This document shows positions 43,619-52,741 of a stretch of 64,000 nt of DNA, in pieces. This stretch comes from Flavihumibacter fluminis (GTDB lineage: Bacteria > Bacteroidota > Bacteroidia > Chitinophagales > Chitinophagaceae): positions 1 through 64,000 of the forward strand of contig NZ_JAKEVY010000005.1 in NCBI RefSeq assembly GCF_021491375.1, in the 5' to 3' direction. The notes below the pieces were generated by a model. That model searched no databases. It saw only the letters and a list, made by a program, of their open reading frames with translations, and was not told the origin of the DNA. Positions within the stretch are counted from its first letter, which is position 1, and every line of letters starts with the position of its first letter. A program made the position numbers and the translations under genes.

Positions 43619-45099
43619 TGGAGCAATAAATCATGTAAAATATTGACGCTGCGGGTGAGAGCGGATTTAGTGGAGGAGGCGAAGCCGAGGCGTATGGAGT
43701 TGGTGTTGTAGTTTTGGTATTGGTGGATTTTACCATTGGAAATGTAGAGCCCTTTTTTTAGGGCAGCGGCAGATAGTCTTTCAAGGTCAATGCTGGGATC
43801 GAAACTGGTGTATATAGTCATTCCGCCTTCGGGAAGAGTGAATTGAATAGTATCTCCTAACTTATCGGAGAGGAGCTCAGCAAACAGGTCCCTTTTTTCT
43901 TTGTATACTTTTACTGCTTTACGGATGGATCGTTGTAGCACACCCTGTTGAATGAGTTCAGCCATCGCATTGTCCAGAATATGATCACCCTGCCGGTCTA
44001 CAAGTATCCGATAGTTGGAAAGTTGCTGAATGATACTTTCGGATGCTGCGAGGTAACCGATTCTGAAGGCTGGAGAAAAATTCTTGCTGAAAGATCCTGC
44101 ATAGAGGACAACGCCATTTTCATCAGTACTTGCTAATGGTAATAAGGGACGGTGACTGTAATGAAAATCAAAATCATAGTCATCTTCAAAAATCAGGAAT
44201 CCGTACTCATTGGCCAATTGAATTAATTCCAGTCGCCTGTCGATGCGTAATGGGACCGTGGTAGGGTAATGATGATGTGGGGTAACATATACCATTCTGA
44301 TTTTTCGCCTGTGACAAAGCTTACGAATTTCATCTACCACAATTCCATGTTCATCAACTGGTACGCCAATATGGTTGGCTTTTGCATGAAGGAAATTTTG
44401 TTCGGCCCGGTTCCAGCCGGGAATACCTGATACAATAAAATCACCCGGTTCGATCAGCGTGCTGCAAACAAGATGAATGGCCATCAATGTGCCTCTAGTA
44501 GAGAGGATATTTTCCGATGTTGTGTTTAGTCCTCTCGTATGGTTTAGATAGTCAGCAATAATCTTCCGGTAATAAACTGATCCATGTGGATGACTGTATG
44601 CTCCGAACCGGGTATAGAGTCCGGACCTGGTAAGCTGACTCCGATAAGCCCGATAAAAATCCTTCAGCGGCGCAAAAGTCGGATCCGGGTAACCGTCATC
44701 CAAATACAATTTGGTTGTTATAACCTGGTAATTGTTAGCAGATAGTTTATTGGCCCTTAGTTCAACCGGAGATGTACCTGCTGCTTTTTTTCGCGGCAAT
44801 GAATGATTAGCTGGTAGAATTTGAATCGGAATATGTTTGGAGATATAAGTGCCCCGACCAACAAAAGATTCGAGCCATCCCTGTTGCTGCAATTCTACGA
44901 TCGCTTTGGTAACGGTAACCCTGTTTATATTCAATATCTCTGCCAGTTCCCTGGTGGATGGAATTTTTTGTTCCGCTTGAAGTTTCCCTCTCCTGATGAG
45001 GTTCATAATGCCATCCGCCAGTTGCAAATAAATTGCTTTACCAGCAGCTGAATCAAGTGGAATATTTGAAAACCAGACTATTTTTAATGGACTACTCAT
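43612..45099 (-). CDS. MocR/PdxR-type regulator (GntR domain fused to aminotransferase)
   Basis: A 495-residue fusion. An N-terminal GntR winged helix covers about residues 15-85 (GKLQAEQKIPSTRELAEILNINRVTVTKAI), and the rest is a type I aminotransferase-like domain with the PLP lysine in YAGSFSKNFSPAFRIGY. MocR proteins act as PLP-responsive regulators, often of pyridoxal or amino-acid genes. It is divergent from a PaiB-like gene, its likely target, with repeated AATGGACTAC boxes between them. Confidence 0.93.
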   Translation of the reverse strand: MSSPLKIVWFSNIPLDSAAGKAIYLQLADGIMNLIRRGKLQAEQKIPSTRELAEILNINRVTVTKAIVELQQQGWLESFVGRGTYISKHIPIQILPANHSLPRKKAAGTSPVELRANKLSANNYQVITTKLYLDDGYPDPTFAPLKDFYRAYRSQLTRSGLYTRFGAYSHPHGSVYYRKIIADYLNHTRGLNTTSENILSTRGTLMAIHLVCSTLIEPGDFIVSGIPGWNRAEQNFLHAKANHIGVPVDEHGIVVDEIRKLCHRRKIRMVYVTPHHHYPTTVPLRIDRRLELIQLANEYGFLIFEDDYDFDFHYSHRPLLPLASTDENGVVLYAGSFSKNFSPAFRIGYLAASESIIQQLSNYRILVDRQGDHILDNAMAELIQQGVLQRSIRKAVKVYKEKRDLFAELLSDKLGDTIQFTLPEGGMTIYTSFDPSIDLERLSAAALKKGLYISNGKIHQYQNYNTNSIRLGFASSTKSALTRSVNILHDLLLQK

Positions 45100-45133
45100 T
45101 ATCTGCTAAATGGACTACTAATATAATCCATTA
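45085..45133. promoter_or_regulatory. Probable MocR operator boxes
   Basis: AATGGACTAC is present at 45086-45095 and 45109-45118, 23 bp apart in the same orientation. A reverse half-site TCCATTA follows at 45127-45133. MocR regulators characteristically bind direct repeats in the gap to a divergent target. The first box overlaps the regulator start codon, which suits autorepression. Confidence 0.6.
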
Positions 45134-45165
45134 AGATTGGAACTTGCAGCCCTAATCTCAGCGAT

Positions 45166-45771
45166 ATGTATACACCTGCTGCTTTCCGGTTTGAGCATGC
45201 TACCGACATGATAAGTTTTATGAAGCAATACAGCTTTGCAACGATCATTACGGTGAAAGAGGGGCTGCCTATTGCCACCCATTTGCCTTTCCAGGTGGTT
45301 GAACAGGAGGGTAAACTGTTGCTGAGATCGCATTTTGCTGCTGCCAATGAACAGGCTACAGCAATCACTTCAGCCCCTTCTCTGATAATTTTTTCAGAAC
45401 CTCATGCGTATATCTCTCCGGCCGAATATGATAAACGCGAGTCGGTGCCTACCTGGAATTATATGGCTGTTCATGCATATGGAACTGCTACCCTTATCAG
45501 GGAGGAAAAACAGGTTCTATCCCTGCTGGAAGAAATGATTCGGGAAGTTGAACCCTCCTACCTGGAACAGTGGAACGGACTTTCTGATAAATACCGTAAC
45601 GGAATGATGAAGGGCATAGTAGCTTTTGAAATACTCGTTACAGATTTACAGGGCAAGAAAAAGTTGAGCCAGAATAAAACAGCAACAGAGCGCGATCGGA
45701 TAATAACCAGGCTGGAATCCGAAGGTGATGCAGCAGCTAAACAACTGGCTCAACATATGCGAATGGGTTAG
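45166..45771 (+). CDS. PaiB-like FMN-binding protein
   Basis: A 201-residue protein of the FMN-binding split-barrel group annotated as negative transcriptional regulator PaiB. Conserved parts: MYTPAAFR at the start, PIATHLPF near residue 45, ISPAEYDKRESVPTWNY near residue 86 and GIVAFEI. A split barrel of this size more probably binds a flavin or another cofactor than DNA. The divergent MocR gene and shared boxes suggest control by PLP or an amino compound. The stop overlaps the convergent neighbour by 4 bp. Confidence 0.88.
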   Translation: MYTPAAFRFEHATDMISFMKQYSFATIITVKEGLPIATHLPFQVVEQEGKLLLRSHFAAANEQATAITSAPSLIIFSEPHAYISPAEYDKRESVPTWNYMAVHAYGTATLIREEKQVLSLLEEMIREVEPSYLEQWNGLSDKYRNGMMKGIVAFEILVTDLQGKKKLSQNKTATERDRIITRLESEGDAAAKQLAQHMRMG

Positions 45772-47762
45772 TCGAATAAGGCGGCTACAACACCCTTCCT
45801 GCTTACTTTATAATCATCGGATCCTGTAAGTAAACTTTTATTGTTGACTGATTCAATGCCTCCATAGTTGGCGCCAACTTTAATACCTCCTATTGGTAGC
45901 GGATTGAAGTTGAGTCCGAGTTTATAGGTATTGCGAATTCCGAAATCACTGAATTCTTTATTGTTATCAAAACTGATATAAAACTGCGACTTAGCTTCGA
46001 TCTTCAGGATTTTGGCGAGTTTGTCTTTAATCCCAACACCGATTAGTAAGGTTGATTTGCCGGTTCTAAACTCATGTTCAAATCCTCCCATCACCGCAGC
46101 ACCGGCTTCGATTGCATATTTATTGCAATCAGCTTTGATGGAAGCACCACCCAGGTCTACTTCAAGATTTAGCCAGGACGGACAATTCATTTTCCATTCG
46201 CGGTCGGCTTGTACCAGGCTATCAAGATCAGTTGGTTTGTAGTCCGGAACACAATCGACCAGTAAATTCGTTATTTCACCTCCCGTGTACATAAGCATCG
46301 CCAGGTTCAGAAAACTAAAATACCCGGAAACGGCATTGTAGACCATCGCCTGGTTAGCAGGAGAGGGATCCAGTTGTACGATGGTAACCAGTTGGTTGAT
46401 ATAAGATTTCCATCGCTGCACGCCCAGGTCAAAAATTGGTTTTACCTGGCTGCCCAATTCTCCCATCAGTTTGTCGGCCAATGGTCTTTTTTGATTTTCA
46501 CAACAGGCTATGGCAAATTCCTGCTGTACTTTGATACTGCTACCGGCAGGGGCTTCCGGACATTCAACTCTTGTAATTGCATGGCTATTCCTGCTGATGA
46601 TTTCCGTCACTAATGCGGTTTCACTTTCTCCATACGGAATCAGGTATTCCGGTGTAAATTCATTGCCCAGTTCTTCCAGCATGGCTTCTACCAGGTCGGC
46701 ATATAAGCCCGGATACGCATCTGCATCCAGGCTGGCAGCTAAATTAACCTGCTGGGCATTGTTCATCCAGAATAACATTTCTGCCTGGATGCTGGCTGCA
46801 TAGGTCTGCAGTTCGTTTTTTCTTGCCGCCAGTTCTTTGGTGGTGGAAGGGAAAGCTGGTAAGGAAAACTTGCCAAGCGTGATTTCTTCAAAATAATCTT
46901 TTTCACCAGCGCCTTTGTATCTGTTCCGATTGCGTGCAATCGCTCCCACATTGAATTTCTTTCCCATTTTGTAAGCCATGGCCAAGGTTGATCTTCTTAA
47001 GGATACACTTAATTCCTTTTCAAAGTATTGCATCGCTTTATCGTACTCCTTTTTGTAGTAATGAATCATTCCCATGCTATGATTGGCTTCTGGATTCAAC
47101 TCGTCGATTGCCAGGCATTGGTTAAAGTAATTCATGGCAATTTGCATATCACCGAGTCCCATATAGGCCTGCCCGATATTATTTAAGAGTGTACTACTGT
47201 TAGGGACTTTTTCCAATGCATACATTAATAGCGGAATCGCTTTCTGTTCTACTCCGCACATGGTTAACATGGAAGAAAGATTGTTCAAACTATTAATTTC
47301 ATCCGGATCCCTTTTAGTGATTTCCATTAATAACAGCAATCCTTCTTCGGGTTTGTCCTGGTAAAAGGATGCAATCGCTTTATCATCGATTTGCTCAACA
47401 GTAAGAGATTCCACCTGCTGGTTAATTGCTTCAATTTTAGGAGCAGGAATACCCTTTTTTATTTGCTGTATGGATTGTTGCAGACTGGTGGTAATCTCCT
47501 GCCTGTTGGGTGGACGGGAAGGAATGAGGGATAATCTTTTTATGTCTTTCACGGGTGGTTTTAATTCCATTTCGGGGAAAGCAGCTGGAGCCAATTGAGA
47601 AGCCTGGCTAATCAGTTTTTGCTTGTAGGCTTCCCTTTCTTCGGGACTCATTTTCAGCAATTGGTTTACATCAACAGTGGTTGGAACTGGGGTGGATTTA
47701 TTTGTTTGTCCGTTGCTGCAAATAGAAATCAAGAGCACCAGGAGCAGGCCTGATAATTTCAT
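45768..47762 (-). CDS. Exported TPR-repeat protein
   Basis: A 664-residue protein with signal peptide MKLSGLLLVLLISICSNGQ (start at ATG 47762; an upstream in-frame ATG at 47783 adds seven residues). A helical linker follows, then several TPR repeats at about residues 125-270 (including NNIGQAYMGLGDMQIAMNYF and YKKEYDKAMQYFEK). The C-terminal half holds no known domain but ends in strand-like stretches. Probably a periplasmic scaffold. Confidence 0.75.
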   Translation of the reverse strand: MKLSGLLLVLLISICSNGQTNKSTPVPTTVDVNQLLKMSPEEREAYKQKLISQASQLAPAAFPEMELKPPVKDIKRLSLIPSRPPNRQEITTSLQQSIQQIKKGIPAPKIEAINQQVESLTVEQIDDKAIASFYQDKPEEGLLLLMEITKRDPDEINSLNNLSSMLTMCGVEQKAIPLLMYALEKVPNSSTLLNNIGQAYMGLGDMQIAMNYFNQCLAIDELNPEANHSMGMIHYYKKEYDKAMQYFEKELSVSLRRSTLAMAYKMGKKFNVGAIARNRNRYKGAGEKDYFEEITLGKFSLPAFPSTTKELAARKNELQTYAASIQAEMLFWMNNAQQVNLAASLDADAYPGLYADLVEAMLEELGNEFTPEYLIPYGESETALVTEIISRNSHAITRVECPEAPAGSSIKVQQEFAIACCENQKRPLADKLMGELGSQVKPIFDLGVQRWKSYINQLVTIVQLDPSPANQAMVYNAVSGYFSFLNLAMLMYTGGEITNLLVDCVPDYKPTDLDSLVQADREWKMNCPSWLNLEVDLGGASIKADCNKYAIEAGAAVMGGFEHEFRTGKSTLLIGVGIKDKLAKILKIEAKSQFYISFDNNKEFSDFGIRNTYKLGLNFNPLPIGGIKVGANYGGIESVNNKSLLTGSDDYKVSRKGVVAALFD

Positions 47763-47962
47763 GTAATAAGGTTTAGGGAACAAATATCATTACAGCGTCT
47801 GTGCAGAAAAATCCAGACTTACATGAACCGTCAATTGTTCTGTATGAAATGAAAAGTAAAAATGGTATTCCGTTTCATGTACTGAAAACCACAGTTCATG
47901 ACTATTCTACTTGCTTCAGCGATGCTATCAAAGCAAATTTGTCCTTCCAAATTGAAAGTAAA

Positions 47963-49240
47963 ATGAAGCGGATCGCAATACTCTCTATATGTTTTGGAAT
48001 AACGCTTGTCGGCTATTCGCAAACCAGGATACTGAATAAAGTAAAATCAAAAACAACAGCAAAGGTCAACCAGCGTGTTGATCGTCATATTGATAACGCT
48101 ATCGATAAAACGATCGATGAAATTGAATCAGGTGGTAAGGATGCTGTACAACCTGCAGATACCACCAAAGAAAAAAAGTCAGAAGCAAACAATGGATTAA
48201 AAACACAGTCCAGGTTTGATTTTATTCCTGGTGAGCAATTGGTATATTTCAATGATTTCAGTTCTGATCCGGTTGGAGAATTACCGATCAACTGGAATAC
48301 CAATGGTACTGCAGAAGTTGTGACCATAAAAGGGTTTCAAGGCAAATGGGTACAGCTTTTTCAGAATGCTACTTATCTGACAGATAATACGGATTCCCTA
48401 TCGGAGAATTTTACTGTTGAGTTTGATTTGATCATGAAGCAGACCAACCCCAAAGCGCCCTTTCCGGTATTTGCGTTTGGCGTACTGGCTTCCGGAAACT
48501 ATTCGGGTACGGCGAATGAACTCTTAAAGGGATATACTGAAACATTTGCTACTGAATTGAATATCCAGCCACTTGGAAATAATGATTCACAATTGCATTT
48601 ATATACGTTTCAGAATCAATCAAAATACCTGAATACTGATTTGAAGCGATATGGAAAATTACAGGAATATTTCAACCGGGTATTGCATGTATCGATGCAG
48701 GTGCAGAAAGAGCGGTTGCGAATCTGGCTGGATGGCACCAAGCTCTATGATCTGCCAAAAGCGATAGCACCCAATACAAGCATCAATCAATTCTATTTAG
48801 TAGTAAGGCGATATGGTGGTGAAGAAGCTGAAGTAGGGTATGCCGTTGGTAATATCAGGATGGCAAAAGGGCTGCCTGATACCCGTCATAAACTGCTCAA
48901 TGAAGGTAGGTTTTCTACTACCGGAATTTTATTCGAAAAGGGATCCGCACGTATTGAAGAACAAAGCAATGGTGTACTGAAACAGCTTGCTGAGGTACTA
49001 AAAGCAGAAGCTGTTCGAATCAAAATTGTTGGTCATACAGATAGTGACGGCAATGATGCCAGTAATCTGGAGTTGTCAGGAAAAAGAGCAACCGCCGTAA
49101 AAGCATACCTGGTGGAAAATTTTGGAATTGAAGCATCGCGGATCGAGACTGATGGAAAAGGAGAAACTGATCCGGTTGGCGATAATCAAACCAAAGCAGG
49201 TCGCGCTCAAAACAGACGGGTTGAATTCATCCGGCTTTAA
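47963..49240 (+). CDS. OmpA-family envelope protein with a lectin-like middle domain
   Basis: About 425 residues from ATG 47963, where a signal peptide (MKRIAILSICFGITLVGYSQ) begins; an earlier ATG-type frame start at 47801 lacks family support. After a basic coiled segment comes a beta-rich jelly-roll-like region (YFNDFSSDPVGELPINWN and later QVQKERLRIWLDG), then a C-terminal OmpA peptidoglycan-binding domain (FEKGSARIEEQ, IVGHTDSDGNDASNLELSGKRA, NRRVEF). It should tether the outer membrane or a surface complex to the cell wall. Confidence 0.85.
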   Translation: MKRIAILSICFGITLVGYSQTRILNKVKSKTTAKVNQRVDRHIDNAIDKTIDEIESGGKDAVQPADTTKEKKSEANNGLKTQSRFDFIPGEQLVYFNDFSSDPVGELPINWNTNGTAEVVTIKGFQGKWVQLFQNATYLTDNTDSLSENFTVEFDLIMKQTNPKAPFPVFAFGVLASGNYSGTANELLKGYTETFATELNIQPLGNNDSQLHLYTFQNQSKYLNTDLKRYGKLQEYFNRVLHVSMQVQKERLRIWLDGTKLYDLPKAIAPNTSINQFYLVVRRYGGEEAEVGYAVGNIRMAKGLPDTRHKLLNEGRFSTTGILFEKGSARIEEQSNGVLKQLAEVLKAEAVRIKIVGHTDSDGNDASNLELSGKRATAVKAYLVENFGIEASRIETDGKGETDPVGDNQTKAGRAQNRRVEFIRL

Positions 49241-49280
49241 TCCCAGCATTAACTATAATAACAATAAACCTTTCCTAATC

Positions 49281-50099
49281 ATGAAAAAAGTAAATCTATT
49301 AATCGCCGCATGCATGGTGGTTCTTTTATCCGGCTTATTTGCCTTTCAACCTGCCAGCCATTTTACAGATGATTTTTTAAAGCAACTGGGTATCAGCAAA
49401 ACGGATGCGGATCAAAAAATTGCAGGCAGTTTTCTCTGGGGTTCCCTTGATCAGCAAGGCGTTCGCAATGCCCGCAATATTGCAGTTGGTAATCGTGCGG
49501 CTGTTGCCAGCAGCCTGCTGACATATGTAAAGAAATATGTTGCGAGTCCGGATTTTATTAAAGAGTACAACGAAATGAGGGAGAAAGAAAAGCCCGAACT
49601 TTTTGTGCCTCAAACTCCCGAGGATATGCAAAAAGAAATGATAGCAAATGGAAAAAAAGGAGTTGCCGACATGGAAGCCAGTTTAAAAAAGGCTGACCCT
49701 TCCATGAAACCTATGTTTGAAAAAATGCTGGCGGATTTAAAAAAGCAACAGGTGGCTAATGAGGATCCGAATAATAAACAAATTGCGGCCTATAAAAAGA
49801 ATTATCCGCAATTTCAAAAGGATGCAGAGACTGGGAATCAGCGATTGTTGAAGGAATGGGAAGCCAAATATCCCGTGAATCATATGTTGTTTGTAAAAAC
49901 CCGGTTGCAGCAATTTCTGGATGAAACAAAAGACATCGATTTTAATGCGGAACTCATTGAAAAGAATGGTGTAAAATATTTCGTGAATAAGAATTATGAG
50001 AGTAAGGGGAAACGCTGGAAAATGGCTTTTCGTGCAGGTAAACCGGTGATTGAAACAGCAAGAAAATTTACAGAACAGTGGATGAATGAAATTAAGTGA
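49281..50099 (+). CDS. Exported hypothetical protein
   Basis: A 272-residue protein with signal peptide at the start (MKKVNLLIAACMVVLLSGLFA). The remainder is Lys/Glu/Met-rich and mostly helical, without known motifs. It follows the OmpA-family gene by 40 bp in the same direction. The ATG at 49281 is chosen because of the signal peptide; a longer frame reaches back into the OmpA gene out of register. A terminator follows. Confidence 0.65.
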   Translation: MKKVNLLIAACMVVLLSGLFAFQPASHFTDDFLKQLGISKTDADQKIAGSFLWGSLDQQGVRNARNIAVGNRAAVASSLLTYVKKYVASPDFIKEYNEMREKEKPELFVPQTPEDMQKEMIANGKKGVADMEASLKKADPSMKPMFEKMLADLKKQQVANEDPNNKQIAAYKKNYPQFQKDAETGNQRLLKEWEAKYPVNHMLFVKTRLQQFLDETKDIDFNAELIEKNGVKYFVNKNYESKGKRWKMAFRAGKPVIETARKFTEQWMNEIK

Positions 50100-50115
50100 G
50101 GTATAAAAATGAGGA

Positions 50116-50139
50116 AGGGGGCTAGACAACCCCCTATTT
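50116..50139 (+). terminator. Rho-independent terminator after the exported protein gene
   Basis: Stem AGGGGG (50116-50121) / CCCCCT (50130-50135), loop 8 nt, followed by ATTTT. A second hairpin, TACCAG/CTGGTA (50170-50187) followed by TATTTTT, lies 30 bp further on. Confidence 0.75.
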
Positions 50140-50437
50140 TAACCCCTAAACCCTAAACCGTAGAAAGATTACCAGTTCAAGCTGGTATATTTTTAAGATG
50201 TACTTGACATCTGTTTGTTTTGATTTTCGCTTAAATAGTGACCAGAAATTGTGCCAAAGCTGGAAAATGTGGAAAAATCCGGGGTGCTTACCGGCTGTAA
50301 ATGAGATTTTTAACAGAAAAAAGAGCTGAAATTCTCGTTTACACTTGCCCGTTGGGGACTTTACTTTCCTTAATTCGTAATTCTACCACTATGAACCTGG
50401 GGCTCTGTCGCTAGTAAATTTTACAGGCGTTTGCGGG
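50140..50437. other. Gap between convergent genes
   Basis: Apart from the second small hairpin at 50170-50187 with its T run, I see no gene, RNA or repeat in this 298-bp stretch. It lies between the terminator of the plus-strand exported protein and the 3' end of the minus-strand T9SS protein. Confidence 0.5.
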
Positions 50438-52672
50438 TTATCGGACGAGGAGGAGTTGTCCCTTTTTTCGTATTTGTACGCTGGTTCGGTCTCTTGCTTC
50501 CAGCACCCAGATATAAATTCCGGAAGACTGAATTTGTCCTTTTAGTTTGCCATCCCATGCCTGTTCCGGAATGCCGGATTCAAATACCAATTGCCCCAGC
50601 CGATTGTATATCCGGAGTTTATAAATTTCAAAGGAACCATCTGTGATGGGTTTCCAGGTATCGTTGCGGCCATCGCCATCGGGACTAAATGCAGTTGGGA
50701 AAAACAGTCCGGCTGCTTTACGAATCCGAACCTTGATTGTTGAGGTTTCACTCCAGCAATTACCTTTCTTGATTCTGATATAATAGGTTTTGTCAGAACT
50801 ACCGGCGTTTATGGTAAAGACACCGGTTGAGGAACTATCAATAGCGGATGTGGATCCTGAAGCCTGATCAAACAGAAAATATTCCAATCCCGGTGCTGCT
50901 TCAATAACGATTTCAACCTCCGCATTTGCGTCGGTCCATAATTCTTTTGATTGTGCAGGGGCAAATTCAATGCTTACTGGAGGTACCTGTATCGGACCCA
51001 ATGTGGTTTCGCATGCTCCGGCAGTTTGCCTGTTGACCAGAAAATAATCGCCTGCTGGTAACCCGGAAATCTTTTTATCCGTACCCAGGGATTCACCGGT
51101 TGAGGAAGTCCATTTCAACTGAGTGCCAGGATCAAGGTTGGGCAGGCTAAGTTCAAGGGAACCTGAGTTGGCTTCACAGGTATCAGCAGTGATTCTGATA
51201 TCATTCAGCCGGATAAGATTGGATTGATTGGCCATCGGTTGCAGTGATCCGGTCTGGCCATTTTTTGTAACAGTAAGAAAGTAAGCGCCCGCCAGGAAAT
51301 TATGTGAGATGGTCCAGTTGCCTTCAGCATCTGCAGTAGCAGCATTGATATAGGTTTTAAGCGGGCAGGGATCCGAGCAATTGGTTCCATATAGCTGCAC
51401 TACTGCTCCCGGGTCTGTTTTCCCTTTCAGAATATTTTCAAAATAATAGGTGATGGTATTAGTCCCCTGCGTTGCTGTTTCCGAAGGGTGAATCTCTCCT
51501 AATAACTGGTTCTGCCATACGATCATTTTTCCTGTACCATATTGCCAGATGGAACCACGAATGCGGTTGGTACCCTCTCCATCAGATGTTCCAATAGTGA
51601 CATCCTTACAATCTGTAACGGTGATGGCGAACCGCAATTCTGCACAGGCTTGTGAACTGCTGGAAGCAAATAAGTTGGCCCGCATAAAAACGGGATGCTC
51701 TATGAATTTTAATTCGATCGCCCTGTCAACCGAGTAGAGAAAATTATTTTCAATCAATGTTTTCCCATTGCTGCCGATACTACCTTCCAGTCGTAATAAA
51801 AAAGTACCATCGGGAATCGGTTGTCCATCTATGTTATTTGCCTGGTTATTGATGAAATTTATAAAATCGCCATCGGTATTGGTTGCTTCCGTAACCTGTA
51901 ATACCGTATTGACAAAAAGATTTTTCTCCATCCTCAAGCGTTTTGCGTTCGCGAGGTAGATACCATTGTAATCAGCTTTGGAAAGCGCTGTATTCAATCC
52001 TACTATATTACCAACAACACGAACATCTCTCACAAAACCGGCTTCTACACCATTACGGGTTTCATTCACCAGGGCAACCATCGCGCCCGAAAATAGATTG
52101 CCTTTTTCTTCTTCACCAATTTGGATGCGGCTTGCATTTCTAAGCTGAATACCTGCTACTGCCAGTTCAAATTGAAAAGGTCCCAGGAGGTTTTGAAAAG
52201 CGATACCTTTTATAGCAATATCAGTAGCCTCGAGTATGCGGAAAAAATGAAAGCGTTGAAAACTAAGCGGGCCTGTGAAATTCAGAATAACGCCAGCATT
52301 GATGCGGGGTACACGCGGCCCGGTTGAACTGCTTCCATCAATAAGCAGATTGGAAGGAAGTGGCGGCAGTTCTGCGCTCAGTTGAATGGTTGGCAGGGAA
52401 GAACCGGAACCAGTAAGCGCAAAGAGGATCGTATCTGTTTCTGTGGTGCCATTTGCGGTGGCGGCAAGTATTGCGTTTCTAAGACTACCCGGACCATCAT
52501 TCGCGGTGCTGGTTACCAAAAAGCTTGCTGCCCGGAGGGTAGATCCGGAAAGCAGAAACCCGAAAAGGAATCCCAGGAAACAGGCAAAGCAGTTTTTGGT
52601 CAAGTGGATGGCTTCACCTAAAATTACAAATACCTGGGCTAGAGGTTTAAGCTGCCATCGGGTTGCGGTCAA
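50438..52672 (-). CDS. Type IX secretion cargo protein with beta-helix and type B sorting domain
   Basis: A 744-residue protein with a hydrophobic export signal near residues 27-48. A right-handed beta-helix-like region covers about residues 60-340 (it begins FLVTSTANDGPGSLRNAI, typical of such surface proteins). Ig-like or SprB-like strands follow, and the last 85 or so residues are a gliding-motility-associated C-terminal domain (FFPTAFSPDGDGRNDTWKP and RIYNRLGQLVFES). That domain directs T9SS export and surface attachment. Function may be polymer binding or adhesion. Confidence 0.88.
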   Translation of the reverse strand: MTATRWQLKPLAQVFVILGEAIHLTKNCFACFLGFLFGFLLSGSTLRAASFLVTSTANDGPGSLRNAILAATANGTTETDTILFALTGSGSSLPTIQLSAELPPLPSNLLIDGSSSTGPRVPRINAGVILNFTGPLSFQRFHFFRILEATDIAIKGIAFQNLLGPFQFELAVAGIQLRNASRIQIGEEEKGNLFSGAMVALVNETRNGVEAGFVRDVRVVGNIVGLNTALSKADYNGIYLANAKRLRMEKNLFVNTVLQVTEATNTDGDFINFINNQANNIDGQPIPDGTFLLRLEGSIGSNGKTLIENNFLYSVDRAIELKFIEHPVFMRANLFASSSSQACAELRFAITVTDCKDVTIGTSDGEGTNRIRGSIWQYGTGKMIVWQNQLLGEIHPSETATQGTNTITYYFENILKGKTDPGAVVQLYGTNCSDPCPLKTYINAATADAEGNWTISHNFLAGAYFLTVTKNGQTGSLQPMANQSNLIRLNDIRITADTCEANSGSLELSLPNLDPGTQLKWTSSTGESLGTDKKISGLPAGDYFLVNRQTAGACETTLGPIQVPPVSIEFAPAQSKELWTDANAEVEIVIEAAPGLEYFLFDQASGSTSAIDSSSTGVFTINAGSSDKTYYIRIKKGNCWSETSTIKVRIRKAAGLFFPTAFSPDGDGRNDTWKPITDGSFEIYKLRIYNRLGQLVFESGIPEQAWDGKLKGQIQSSGIYIWVLEARDRTSVQIRKKGQLLLVR

Positions 52673-52741
52673 ATTTCAGTAACTTCGCGTCTATTTCGAT
52701 CTTTTAGTTTTTATAAGCACTTAAGAATCAGCTAGTTATTT

